Shown here: in pieces, positions 16,332 to 25,327 of the stretch
Numbering within the stretch: position 1 is the first letter of the stretch
Layout of the letters: the number at the start of each line of letters is the position of its first letter
DNA from: VFKU01 sp964620045
Lineage (GTDB): Bacteria > Hydrogenedentota > Hydrogenedentia > Hydrogenedentales > GCA-2746185
Assembly: GCA_964620045.1 (NCBI GenBank)
Contig: CAZUJL010000018.1
Location: 1-64,000, forward strand
Length of the DNA stretch: 64,000 nt
Direction: 5' to 3'
Notes under the pieces: model-generated
Databases searched by the model: none
What the model was told of the DNA's origin: nothing
What the model saw: the letters and a program-made list of their open reading frames with translations, nothing else
Position numbers and translations under genes: made by a program

Positions 16332-18857
16332 ATGCGCGTCACCTGCTGCCTGTTGGTCGTCATACTGGGGGCGTGGTGCGCCGCTGCCGATCGGCTGTGG
16401 TTGTCGAGCGAGGCGTTTTCCCAACTTCATATCGTGCTTTCCGCCGATGCCCCCGAGTCTGAACGTGTAGCCGCGACGCGGTTTACCGAGCATTGGCGGC
16501 AACTCACCGGGGCCGAGGTCACGCAATCCGGTGATGCTGCGGCGGGCGCCGTGAATGTGTGGTTCGGCTCCGCCGTTCAGCGCGTGTTTCCTTCTGAATT
16601 TTCCGATCGCGCACCGAACGCGGACGGCTGCTTCGTGCTCACCTTGCCTGCACAAGCCGATGTTCCCGGCATCGCGCATTTATTGCTCGCCGGCGGCGGC
16701 CCGCGTGGCACGCTGTACGCCGAATGGATCTTCTTCGAGCGTTTTCTCGGCGTGCGCGCTTTTGCGCCGGGGATAATCGAATATCCCAAAGACACCCAGG
16801 CTATCCCGCAAATCGACTGGCGTTACGAGCCGCCGTTTGAGTATCGCGACACGAACCAGCGCGAATTTCTACAGGCGCCGTGGCTGGCGAGTGTGAACAC
16901 GCTGAACGGCCAGTGGTCAGCGTTACCTGATCGCCTGGGCGGCCACATCGGCTTTGTCCACGGTCTCGTCGGGCACGGCCACACCTTTCATCATTTCGTA
17001 AATCCCGAAGAGTATTTCGCGACGCATCCCGAATACTTCGCAGAGATCAACGGCGAACGCGTCAAAGAGGCGCAGCTTTGTTTGACCAATCCAGACGTGC
17101 TCGCGATTACGATTGATCGCGCGCGCCGATACCTGCGCGAGGCCGCGCCAAACGAGCGTGTCCTCAGCATTTCGCAAATGGACTACTACTGGTTCGACTC
17201 TTGGTGCACGTGTGCGAACTGCAAGGCGGTGGACGAGGCCGAAGGCAGTCACAGCGGGACGATCGTGCGCTTTGTGAATGCCGTGGCCGATGCCGTGAAG
17301 GACGAATTTCCGAATGCCCTCATTGATACCTTCGCGTACCAATATTCGCGCAAGCCGCCGAAACTCACGCGGCCGCGCGACAATGTGCTGATCCGCTTGT
17401 GCGCGATCGAAGCGGACTACGGTCGGCCGATTAGCGACTGGCGCAGCAAGGAAAACCGTGCATTCTTGCATGACCTGAAAGACTGGCGACGCATTACGAA
17501 ACACCTGTGGGTGTGGGACTACACGCAAAACTGGAGCGCATTCCAGGCGCCGCATCCGAATGTGCACGTGCTGCAGCCGAACCTTGCGCTGTTCAAGAAG
17601 CTGGGCGTGGATGGTGTGTTCGAGCAGGCGAGTCCACACGGACCGCACAGCGACTTCGAGTTTTTGAAGGGGTATCTGATCGGCCGCGGACTGCGCGATC
17701 CGGATTTCGACTGGAAGGCGGAGTATCACGCGTTTCTCGATGCGTACTACACCGACGCCGCGCCCTACATCGACGAATATCAGCAGTTGCTCCGCGGCCG
17801 CGTGCACGCGTGGGGCGGCCCGGTGCGCTTTTCGAACAACCTCCCGTGGATCGACACGGAAACTGTAGAGCGTGCGCAGGAAATTTTCGCGCGGGCGTTC
17901 GCGGCGACAACGGATCCGATCATCACTGAACGCCTCCGCGCGGCGCATCTGTCGGTGCAGTATGCGGCGCTGGTGTGTCCGCCGGAGATCGCGCAGACGC
18001 CGGCGGCGTATATCTTCACGCGCCCGCAGGGCCCAACCTTCGACGAATACTGGGCCGAGCTGACCGCACTCGGGGTGACGCATCTGAACGATTATCCGAT
18101 CGACTATCTGCGACGCCGGCTGGACGGGAAAACGCCGCCGCGTGTGGAGGTGGCGCCGATCGAGAAGCTGCGCAACGAAGAATTTGAAGTGTGGGTTGTA
18201 CCCTCGCGCGGCGGATCTATCGTACGCTGGCGGGATTTGCGCCACGATCGCGATTGGCTACGGGGATACGACTTCATGCTTTACGCCCGCAGCCGCATAC
18301 AGGACTGGGCCACCACGGACGATGATCGTTGGGCTGAACCGGATCCGGTCGAACAGCCTTACGCGATGGTTGAGCGTGGCGAGGATTACATGGTGTTGCG
18401 CACGGAGCTGGAAAAAGGTTTGGTGTTGCAGAAGCGAATCGCGCTGACTGAGAACGGCATCGAGACGCGATTTAGGCTGGAAAATTCCGGCGAGTCCGCG
18501 ATAACGCCGAAGGTCGCGCAGATAGCGGAATTCTGGACACGCCAATGGCGTGAACCGGCCGTAACGTGGGTGCGACGCGATGCGGGCAGCGGATTCGCGA
18601 AGGGCGAATCCGAAGAAAGCGATCGCGGTGCCGCACTGCGATTTGTGTCCGCGGGGCGCACGGTTGCGGCGGAAGTGGTGGCGGGGGAGGCCGGCGACGA
18701 AGTGGTCGTCGAACGCGAACCGGATTCGCCCCTGACGATTCTGCGGGTAAATTTCGATCGCCGCGTGTTGGCGCCAAAGGAATCGCGCGAAGTGGTACTG
18801 CGCCACACGATTAGCGCGCTGCGCCCGGACCGCCTTCCTGTGGCGCCATCACGCTAA
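16332..18857 (+). CDS. Secreted DUF4838-family protein (glycoside-hydrolase-like)
   Basis: 841 residues with an N-terminal signal peptide (about residues 1-19). Residues about 25-140 resemble the GH20/alpha-glucuronidase-type N-terminal domain (AATRFTEHWRQLTGAEV, GGGPRGTLYAEWIFFERFLG). The central part matches the DUF4838 pattern: HTFHHFVNPEEYFATHPEYFA, the LSISQMDYYWF segment, and a CTCANCKAVDEAEGS cysteine cluster. The C-terminal 200 residues are beta-rich. Proteins like this are common in polysaccharide-degrading bacteria but their substrate is undefined. The 3' end overlaps the convergent gene by 47 nt. Confidence 0.85.
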   Translation: MRVTCCLLVVILGAWCAAADRLWLSSEAFSQLHIVLSADAPESERVAATRFTEHWRQLTGAEVTQSGDAAAGAVNVWFGSAVQRVFPSEFSDRAPNADGCFVLTLPAQADVPGIAHLLLAGGGPRGTLYAEWIFFERFLGVRAFAPGIIEYPKDTQAIPQIDWRYEPPFEYRDTNQREFLQAPWLASVNTLNGQWSALPDRLGGHIGFVHGLVGHGHTFHHFVNPEEYFATHPEYFAEINGERVKEAQLCLTNPDVLAITIDRARRYLREAAPNERVLSISQMDYYWFDSWCTCANCKAVDEAEGSHSGTIVRFVNAVADAVKDEFPNALIDTFAYQYSRKPPKLTRPRDNVLIRLCAIEADYGRPISDWRSKENRAFLHDLKDWRRITKHLWVWDYTQNWSAFQAPHPNVHVLQPNLALFKKLGVDGVFEQASPHGPHSDFEFLKGYLIGRGLRDPDFDWKAEYHAFLDAYYTDAAPYIDEYQQLLRGRVHAWGGPVRFSNNLPWIDTETVERAQEIFARAFAATTDPIITERLRAAHLSVQYAALVCPPEIAQTPAAYIFTRPQGPTFDEYWAELTALGVTHLNDYPIDYLRRRLDGKTPPRVEVAPIEKLRNEEFEVWVVPSRGGSIVRWRDLRHDRDWLRGYDFMLYARSRIQDWATTDDDRWAEPDPVEQPYAMVERGEDYMVLRTELEKGLVLQKRIALTENGIETRFRLENSGESAITPKVAQIAEFWTRQWREPAVTWVRRDAGSGFAKGESEESDRGAALRFVSAGRTVAAEVVAGEAGDEVVVEREPDSPLTILRVNFDRRVLAPKESREVVLRHTISALRPDRLPVAPSR

Positions 18858-21489
18858 AGTCGGCGGTCGCTTCGATCCGCGTCAGCACATCGCGCACCGT
18901 GACATGGTAGTTGCCCGGAACATCGCTGAATGCGAACGGTATTGATGCGGCGCCTTCACCATTCACCGCGATGATCGTGCGGCTGTAGTGCTCGATTACT
19001 TTTCCGTCCGGTCCGCTGATCGAAACGTGCAACACGTGATCGCCCGGCAACGCGCCTTTCGTTTTCACCGAGGCTTGCAGCGTTAGCCGGCGGCCAGCGG
19101 GCACAGCGCCCGGCGCGACCACCGCGACGCGTGTGACTTCATACGGCAGGATGGACGCCATGGCGACGTCGCCGGGCCGAAGTTTGAACGAAAGATTCTT
19201 GGCCGCGCGCGGCAGTTCGGTGGACGTCATGTCGTGAATGCGCGAGGCGTCTTTCGCCTGGAGTTTTGCCGTCGCTTTGCCGTCTCCGGACGGATCGGCG
19301 AGGAACGCAAAGATCTCCGCCTTGCCAAAGGTGAAGTGGCGCACGATTCCCGGGAAGTCCGCGGAAATCGTCAGCGTATCGGCGCCCACAATCGGCGTCG
19401 CGGCGGCGCGCTCCAGCAGAATATCGTAGCCGCCGCGCAGGCGGCGCGTTTCGGCAGTGAGCGCGGCAAACGAATCAGGAGCGGAATCGCTGTCGTCGAT
19501 CCACAGCGCATTGGCTTGATGTAGCGCGGCCAGCCACGGCAGCCATCGGCTTTGTTCGAGCGCGCGTTCGCCGGTGGGCAGTGGCGCGCGCACGGCGGTG
19601 TAAGCCCCGGCGCGTAGCGATTCGAGCGCCGCGGGATCCGCCGGGACCACGCGAAATCCGCCGCTGTCTGGCGCGCTATAGTTGTCCTCGATCAACGCCA
19701 GCACCGCGCGACGGTCCGATTCGCGCAGCGCCTTTTCCATCGCCGCGCGGCGCGATTCATCCGCGTCCCCCGTGATCGTGTACAAGCCGGGCTGTATCGC
19801 GGCGTAGGGCGTGGCAGCCTGGCGCAGCGCAAGGCCGGAGGGCGTCCGCTGGCCGAAACTGTCGCCGGGGAACTGCTCGATGCCGCCAAGATCGGCGATG
19901 ATGCGCGTGCCGTCGGCCGCGATATTGCCGAGGGCCGGCAGCGCGCCCGGCGCGACGAACGTGACCCCGTTTTCGCGGATGGTGCGTCGGCGCGCCGAAC
20001 CCGCGAAACTGCCTTCGCCGGCGTCGTCGGCAATCAGTGCGAACTCGTCCGGCAGGGGCTGCCGCACGAGCAGATCGAACACGCGATGATCGGCGCGCGC
20101 ACGCGTCCACCAGTCAAGCGCCGGTTCGGTGGCGTACGACGCATACACATCGACACGCGCATACGGCGCGAACAAATCGACCAGCGCAAGCTCCGCGTTG
20201 ATCACGCCACCGGCCGAGGGCAGCGCAATGTCGCGGCGAACGACCTCGCGCCCGAACGTATCGGTCACGCGGATGAACACCGCGATCGGCGTTTGCGCCG
20301 TGACGATGCGCGGTTGCTCCGCTTGAATGCGGCCTTCGACCGTGCCCGTAATGCGCACGCGATCATTCGCGTCCGCCGCCGTGGCGCTGAGGCCGAGGTC
20401 GGTGAATTCCGGCATGGTGGTAAGCAGGAGCGGCTGCGAGAACCAGTCGACCACATTCAGATTGTCGAGCAGCCACACATCGAGCAGCGCGTCTCCCGAT
20501 CCGGCCGGAATCGAGAATGTAATTTTCTCCGCGCCCTTGGGAAATTCATCCAGTGCCTGGAAGGAATTGCTCACGCCGCGGCCGGGATAGCGCATCTGCA
20601 CGCGCAGGTCGTAGTCGCGCGGCGCGGGGCGATCGATCGAGACCGAGAACTGTCGCAGCGCGCCCGGCGCGGACGATTGCTGCATGCGTTGCACGAAACG
20701 ACCCGGCAGTTGCGCGGGCGTCTCGGCGGCATCGGGACCTTCCGGCGCGATTTCTTCGATGCCGCGAAACTTTATTTCAGGATCGCGGCCCGCCGCCCAG
20801 CGCAACATCTGGCCGATGAACGCCGTGTAGTTGTCGCGCAGCTCCGGCGCGCGCAGGGCGTCCTGCGGCGCAAGCGGCAGCATCGCATGGCCGTGCGGAC
20901 GTGTCGACCAGTAGCGCAATTCCACCGCGCGCGCGGTCTCGCTGGAGTAGGCCGAGAGCGTGTCGTATCCGGGTTGCAGGCCGGTCAGCGCCGGGCCGCC
21001 TGACATCGCGGCAAAATCCGGCGCGGGATCGAGTGCGCTCAGGCCGAGCGGAGTGACGACGTCCGCGAGTTCCGGCGTGGTGTTCGGCGCGAAGCCGATC
21101 CACAGGAAGCCGCCGCCGCGCTTGAGGTGCGTTTCGAGCAGCGCGCGCGTACCCGTGGAAAGTTCGGCGACGGACACATCGGCCACGACGACCACGTCCG
21201 ATTTATTTTTCAGTGCCGCGGCGAATACTTCATCTAGCGGCGTCGCATCGTCGAAGGAATGCTTGGTGACGCGAATGTCGAACTGACGCTCGAGCTCCGC
21301 GATGTCGGATTCCGCGTCGTTTGGGAACACCGCCGCCACGCGGATCGGCCCGCCCTTGAGCGGTTGCGCCCAGACCGGGGCGGGTTCAACAGTGGGGGTG
21401 TGGAAGTTCTGCGCGAGGGCCGCCGGGCCGATGAGCAGCGCCGCGACGGTCATGGCACGCAGAAGACGCCTGCGATCGCGGCGAAACAT
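18811..21489 (-). CDS. Large secreted protein of unknown function with amidotransferase-like N-terminal domain
   Basis: 892 residues from the ATG at 21489 (GGAGGG upstream; twin-arginine-like RRDRRRLLRAM then a hydrophobic signal ending ALAQ). Residues about 45-260 resemble the class I glutamine-amidotransferase-like fold seen in large exported proteins (LLETHLKRGGGFLWIGF). The rest is beta-rich with several immunoglobulin-like stretches, ending in a clear one (about 785-880: PAGRRLTLQASVKTKG..., SDVPGNYHVTVRDV). No catalytic motif or membrane anchor is visible. It overlaps the DUF4838 gene tail-to-tail by 47 nt. The function cannot be assigned. Confidence 0.75.
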   Translation of the reverse strand: MFRRDRRRLLRAMTVAALLIGPAALAQNFHTPTVEPAPVWAQPLKGGPIRVAAVFPNDAESDIAELERQFDIRVTKHSFDDATPLDEVFAAALKNKSDVVVVADVSVAELSTGTRALLETHLKRGGGFLWIGFAPNTTPELADVVTPLGLSALDPAPDFAAMSGGPALTGLQPGYDTLSAYSSETARAVELRYWSTRPHGHAMLPLAPQDALRAPELRDNYTAFIGQMLRWAAGRDPEIKFRGIEEIAPEGPDAAETPAQLPGRFVQRMQQSSAPGALRQFSVSIDRPAPRDYDLRVQMRYPGRGVSNSFQALDEFPKGAEKITFSIPAGSGDALLDVWLLDNLNVVDWFSQPLLLTTMPEFTDLGLSATAADANDRVRITGTVEGRIQAEQPRIVTAQTPIAVFIRVTDTFGREVVRRDIALPSAGGVINAELALVDLFAPYARVDVYASYATEPALDWWTRARADHRVFDLLVRQPLPDEFALIADDAGEGSFAGSARRRTIRENGVTFVAPGALPALGNIAADGTRIIADLGGIEQFPGDSFGQRTPSGLALRQAATPYAAIQPGLYTITGDADESRRAAMEKALRESDRRAVLALIEDNYSAPDSGGFRVVPADPAALESLRAGAYTAVRAPLPTGERALEQSRWLPWLAALHQANALWIDDSDSAPDSFAALTAETRRLRGGYDILLERAAATPIVGADTLTISADFPGIVRHFTFGKAEIFAFLADPSGDGKATAKLQAKDASRIHDMTSTELPRAAKNLSFKLRPGDVAMASILPYEVTRVAVVAPGAVPAGRRLTLQASVKTKGALPGDHVLHVSISGPDGKVIEHYSRTIIAVNGEGAASIPFAFSDVPGNYHVTVRDVLTRIEATADFSVMAPQEGGPGAAR

Positions 21490-21652
21490 CGGGTCGCGAC
21501 CCTCCGAAAGCTGGGGCGAGCGGGGCACAGTGTAGCAAAGTCCGGCGCCGCATCCGCGCCGCATCCGCGCGCCGGTAAATGAAAGTGCTGGCCGGAAACG
21601 GGCTTTGTCGTGTATCCTTCCCACGCAGCATTGGGATCACCGGGGGGCCGTG

Positions 21653-22108
21653 ATGCCCGACGAAATGTTCTTTTCGAACGACGAGAAGGGGTTGGTGCGG
21701 GGGCGCCGAGCCGCCAAACGCACCGAGACCTTCCGTCCCTGCCTCATCACGCTGCCCGACGGCGGCCGGATCGAGGGCATCATCCTCAATCTGACACCCC
21801 ACGGCATGTTGATTCGTCTAATGGGCACACTGCCAGTGGGAACGCGCGTCGAAGTGCAGATGATGCGCGACGAGACCTTCCAGAAACCGCTCGCCGAACC
21901 GCGCTACGGCGCCGTCGCGCGCCTGGCCGCATCGGATGGCATGTTCAGCGATCTCGGCATCCGGATTGACAACAAAAAACCAGCGACGTCCAAGACGAAA
22001 GTGAAAGAGATTCGACAGCGCGTGGAAGCGCCGGCGCGGTCGAAGTCAAAGGGGATGCAGACGGTGGAAATCACCAGGGGCCAGTCCGGGCCCGTGCGGC
22101 GGAAGTAG
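21653..22108 (+). CDS. PilZ-like domain protein
   Basis: 151 residues. RRAAKR near residue 18 and NLTPHGM about 30 residues later match the RxxxR...(D/N)xSxxG layout of PilZ cyclic-di-GMP receptors, with Thr in place of Ser. The strands LITLPDGGRIEGIIL and GTRVEVQM fit the six-stranded barrel. The last 40 residues are basic and Lys-rich. If it binds cyclic di-GMP, it could link that signal to pili or the neighbouring CheY-like protein. The ATG at 21653 is favoured by the preceding GGGGGG; an upstream in-frame ATG at 21605 has no clear site. Confidence 0.75.
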   Translation: MPDEMFFSNDEKGLVRGRRAAKRTETFRPCLITLPDGGRIEGIILNLTPHGMLIRLMGTLPVGTRVEVQMMRDETFQKPLAEPRYGAVARLAASDGMFSDLGIRIDNKKPATSKTKVKEIRQRVEAPARSKSKGMQTVEITRGQSGPVRRK

Positions 22109-22170
22109 TGCGTTCCGGGATGTAACCGGCGGGGGCCGGGTGTTCACTTATCCACACTGCGAGGACCGAC

Positions 22171-22545
22171 ATGTCCAAACCCATGATTCTGATTGTTGAC
22201 GACGAGCCGGATGTGGTGACCCTCTGGCAGCGCGCGCTGACCATGGAAGGGTTCCAGGTGATTCCGGCCTTCGACGGCATCAGCGCGCTCGACCTCGCCG
22301 AGGCCGAAAAGCCGGACCTCGTGCTGCTCGACATCATGATGCCGATGATGAGCGGCTTCGAAGCCTGCCGCCTGCTCAAGAACAATCCGCAGACGCAAGA
22401 CATCCCCGTGCTCTGCGTCACCTCCGCGCAAAACCCCGAAGTGCGCCGCAACGTCGAGAACGCCGGCGCGCAGGGCCTGCTCATCAAGCCATTCACGACC
22501 AAGGAACTGGTCGCCCAGATCAACCGCTATTTAGCTGCCGCCTAA
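22171..22545 (+). CDS. Stand-alone CheY-like response regulator receiver
   Basis: 124 residues, a single receiver domain: acidic pair in IVDDEPD, phospho-acceptor Asp54 in LLDIMMP, the conserved Thr/Ser in CVTSAQN, and Lys in LIKPFT. There is no output domain, so it must act by binding another protein. GAGGA lies five bases before the ATG. It follows the PilZ-like gene by 62 bp on the same strand. No cognate kinase is adjacent. Confidence 0.92.
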   Translation: MSKPMILIVDDEPDVVTLWQRALTMEGFQVIPAFDGISALDLAEAEKPDLVLLDIMMPMMSGFEACRLLKNNPQTQDIPVLCVTSAQNPEVRRNVENAGAQGLLIKPFTTKELVAQINRYLAAA

Positions 22546-22548
22546 TTT

Positions 22549-22599
22549 TGTCATTCTGAGCGAAGCGAAGAATCTCCCCGTCGGTCCGCTGGGGAGATT
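22549..22599. repeat. Dispersed intergenic repeat with hairpin, possible terminator
   Basis: The stretch starting TTGTCATTCTGAGCGAAGCG is of a kind I recognise from intergenic regions of many unrelated bacterial genomes. It ends in a 9-bp stem AATCTCCCC (22571-22579) / GGGGAGATT (22591-22599), followed by a T-rich stretch. It could terminate the receiver gene upstream of the tRNA, although the T-run is broken. Confidence 0.5.
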
Positions 22600-22687
22600 T
22601 CGTTGTTTTGAGAAGCGGCATTCATTCACATCCCGATTCCGGTACAATAGTGGCCGCGGCGCGCCTTTTCGCCGCAGTCCGCCTCCC

Positions 22688-22771
22688 GGAGGGCTAGCGT
22701 AATTGGTAACGCACCGGTCTTGAAAACCGGCGCCTTCGGGCTTGGGGGTTCGAGTCCCTCGCCCTCCGCCA
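22688..22771 (+). tRNA. tRNA-Ser (anticodon UGA), CCA encoded
   Basis: Seven-base acceptor stem GGAGGGC / GCCCTCC, D arm GCG...CGC, anticodon stem CCGGT / ACCGG around the loop CTTGAAA with anticodon TGA at 22721-22723, and an extended variable arm with GCC-TTCG-GGC hairpin. The T loop is TTCGAGT, followed by discriminator G and an encoded CCA. The long variable arm makes it class II, and with UGA it is serine. The anticodon arm matches that of E. coli tRNA-Ser(UGA) from memory. Confidence 0.97.
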
Positions 22772-22890
22772 TTTTGCATTCTCTCTTCTTTAAGATCGCT
22801 ATTCCTACGATTTTTAAATTCACAAAGCATCCGGGTTTGGTGTAGTCTTTTCCTATTACAAGCGGACTGGAAAAGTTAGAGGCATGCGCC

Positions 22891-23052
22891 ATGGATCCCA
22901 CTCTGTCTATTGAGGTGTACGGCATCCGAATTCCGGGCTTTGGATATTTCGTAAGCGCGACGATATTCGTGCTTTTTTCAGCGCTTCGAAAAGCCCAAAG
23001 GCGTATCCGGGAGTATGAAGAACTGCTTCGGGAGTACGAGGAGGAGACATGA
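22891..23052 (+). CDS. Small membrane protein, 53 residues, translationally coupled to the next gene
   Basis: An ATG at 22891 opens a 53-codon frame. The product has one hydrophobic segment (about residues 14-32, GFGYFVSATIFVLFSAL) followed by a strongly charged helix rich in Arg and Glu ending EYEEET. The stop overlaps the start of the following gene as ATGA (23049-23052), and a GAGGAGG-like run in its last codons would serve as the ribosome site for that gene. A weak AGAGG precedes its own start. No homologous family is recognised; the coupling is the main support that it is real. Confidence 0.55.
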   Translation: MDPTLSIEVYGIRIPGFGYFVSATIFVLFSALRKAQRRIREYEELLREYEEET

Positions 23053-23621
23053 TGCGACTGTCTTCGATACTTGCTGTCTTTACGACAACAGCGATTATGA
23101 TTGCGGTAATCTCCTCGGCTGAGGAAACGGCACCCGCAGGTGCTCTGCAGTTTGGCGAGGCGAGTATCAAGCTTGGAATGGGCGAATCGGAAGTTTTAGC
23201 CGCCTTGGAATCAGATTTTAAACTTCAAAAGAGTCCCCCTGACCTTCCGGAGTATGTCGGTTACTCTATTCACAAAAAGGCGTATCTACCGGAGAGCGAA
23301 CCGCTGAAATCGTACGCGGGTTGGATTACGTTTCGCGACGGGAAGCTCATCGCCGGATCGCGCTCTCTCGTGGAAGGGAAGTACACTCTCGAATCAAAAG
23401 AGATGATGAACCGTCTCACCGAATTGCTAACTGCCACGTCAAAACGACTCGAAAGAGCGCCGAACGTAGTTTGGAATGACGGCAAGCCTGAGGGTTGCGA
23501 AGAACCCGGTAACCGTGGGCTTACCTTCGATTTCGGAGTTGAGAAAATCGAGGTCGTCTACTCCGAGATCCCGAAAGACAAACCGCGCTTGACGCTTTCT
23601 GTCACTATAGGAAGCTTGTAA
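23049..23621 (+). CDS. Secreted protein of unknown function
   Basis: 190 residues. Signal peptide about residues 1-24 (ending AVISSAEE). The mature part has mixed strands and helices, with GMGESEVLAALESDFKLQ near the start, the arrangement seen in small periplasmic proteins with a helix-strand repeat of the SmpA/OmlA type, but similarity is too weak to claim. It is coupled to the 53-residue membrane protein upstream by an ATGA overlap. The following 160 bp are non-coding. Function unknown. Confidence 0.7.
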   Translation: MMRLSSILAVFTTTAIMIAVISSAEETAPAGALQFGEASIKLGMGESEVLAALESDFKLQKSPPDLPEYVGYSIHKKAYLPESEPLKSYAGWITFRDGKLIAGSRSLVEGKYTLESKEMMNRLTELLTATSKRLERAPNVVWNDGKPEGCEEPGNRGLTFDFGVEKIEVVYSEIPKDKPRLTLSVTIGSL

Positions 23622-23782
23622 GCGCCCGGATACGTGCTCAGACTTAGTTAGAGGCGCCTCGCAAATCGAGTAGAATGAGATCTGGCCGGCGCATGTCTTC
23701 CTTCGGGAACCATGCGCCGGTATAGTTTGCCCGTCAGAGGCGCAGCCGCATCAAGATTCTTGTGCGGAGCACTGGTGCTCGA

Positions 23783-25327
23783 ATGCTATTCAATTCTCCC
23801 ATATTCATCTTTTTATTCCTCCCGATCACGCTGATTGGATTTTTCGCGTTAAGTTCGTGGGGCCGACATAGAGCCGTTGTGTGGTGGCTCGTGTTGGCAT
23901 CGCTCGTCTTCTACGGGTACTGGAACCCGATTTATCTTGTACTACTCGGCGTATCCATTGCCGTGAATTATCAATTGGGGTCGATGCTGACTCGGGCCCA
24001 GGAACCGAAGCCGATGCTGCTCGCGTTTGGCGTGGCTTTGAACCTCGGCAACATCGGATACTTTAAATACGCGAATTTTATGGTCGACAACGTCAACGCC
24101 GTGGCGCACACCACGTTCAGCCTGGGCGAGATCGTGCTGCCCTTGGGGATTTCGTTTTACACGTTTCAGCAGATCGCCTACCTCGTCGATTGCTACCGCA
24201 AACAAACGCATCAGTATGATTTCATCCACTACTGTTTGTTTGGGACCTTTTTCCCGCACCTGAACGCGGGTCCCATCATGCACCACGCTGAGATGATGCC
24301 GCAGTTCGCGGACCCCAAGACTTTTCGATTCGATTCCCGGAATCTCGCGATAGGCATTTCGATATTCGCCGTGGGCCTGTTCAAGAAAGTGGTTTTGGCG
24401 GACGGGATCGCCCCACACGCGAACGGAGTCTTTGGAATGGCCGAAGACCCCGCCGCCTCGATAACGTTCTTTACCGCATGGGGCGGAGCGCTCGCCTACA
24501 CCTTTCAGTTGTATTTCGACTTCTCGGGTTACTCCGATATGGCGTTTGGCTTGGCGAGGATGATGGGGATTGAGATACCGATTAACTTCAACTCGCCATA
24601 CAAGGCGCACAGCATCACCGAATTCTGGCGCCGGTGGCATATAAGCCTTTCCCGTTTTCTGAGAGATTATCTTTACATTCCACTCGGCGGAAACCGGAAG
24701 GGCGACGGTCGGCGCTATGTCAACCTTATGGCCACGATGGTCCTGGGTGGGCTATGGCACGGCGCGAGCTGGAACTTCGTTATTTGGGGCGGGCTGCACG
24801 GGTTATATCTCGTGATCAACAACGCGTGGCACGCGCTCGGGTTTACCGGTCCGCGCAATTCCATGTTTGCCCGCGTTTACCGGGCGGCGTGCGTCGCGCT
24901 GACCTTCATCGTCGTCGTTCTGGCCTGGGTAATCTTTCGGGCCCGCACGTTGAACGGCGCGGGGTCAATGTACAGTGGACTGTTTGGCTTGAACGGCGCC
25001 GTCTTGCCTGAGAACTTTCTTGGTTTCCTAAATAAGGTGGGCATCGGAACCGTCATCGATCAATTAGGCGTTACCTTCGCCGGAAAGTGGCAGCAAAATT
25101 CGATCGAGCAAGTACTCCTTCTCCTCGGGCTCGGGGCCATTGCCCTGTTTGCGCCCAACATAATCGATTTGTTTAACCTCGCCGACACAAAACTCCGGCG
25201 CCCGTGGCACTGGATGCGATTCGATACCAACTATCGATGGGTCGCATTCTCGGCCCTGATTTTGGGTATTTCCGTCGTACTGGTCCTGTCTCAACGAGTC
25301 AGCGAGTTCCTCTACTATGTTTTCTAA
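23783..25327 (+). CDS. MBOAT-family O-acyltransferase (AlgI type)
   Basis: 514 residues with about ten to twelve membrane segments. It starts MLFNSPIFIFLFLP, the standard AlgI/PatA-type opening. The two key MBOAT histidines are in FWRRWHISLSRF (His286) and GGLWHGASWNF (His326). Such proteins move acetyl groups across the inner membrane for O-acetylation of exopolysaccharide or peptidoglycan. The partner encoded next (11 nt overlap) is the expected SGNH-type acceptor. A GTG seven codons upstream is in frame but the ATG fits the family better. Confidence 0.94.
   Translation: MLFNSPIFIFLFLPITLIGFFALSSWGRHRAVVWWLVLASLVFYGYWNPIYLVLLGVSIAVNYQLGSMLTRAQEPKPMLLAFGVALNLGNIGYFKYANFMVDNVNAVAHTTFSLGEIVLPLGISFYTFQQIAYLVDCYRKQTHQYDFIHYCLFGTFFPHLNAGPIMHHAEMMPQFADPKTFRFDSRNLAIGISIFAVGLFKKVVLADGIAPHANGVFGMAEDPAASITFFTAWGGALAYTFQLYFDFSGYSDMAFGLARMMGIEIPINFNSPYKAHSITEFWRRWHISLSRFLRDYLYIPLGGNRKGDGRRYVNLMATMVLGGLWHGASWNFVIWGGLHGLYLVINNAWHALGFTGPRNSMFARVYRAACVALTFIVVVLAWVIFRARTLNGAGSMYSGLFGLNGAVLPENFLGFLNKVGIGTVIDQLGVTFAGKWQQNSIEQVLLLLGLGAIALFAPNIIDLFNLADTKLRRPWHWMRFDTNYRWVAFSALILGISVVLVLSQRVSEFLYYVF

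Noticed and set aside
22531..22925. Minus-strand frames across the tRNA
   Set aside because: They are antisense to a well-formed tRNA and a repeat.
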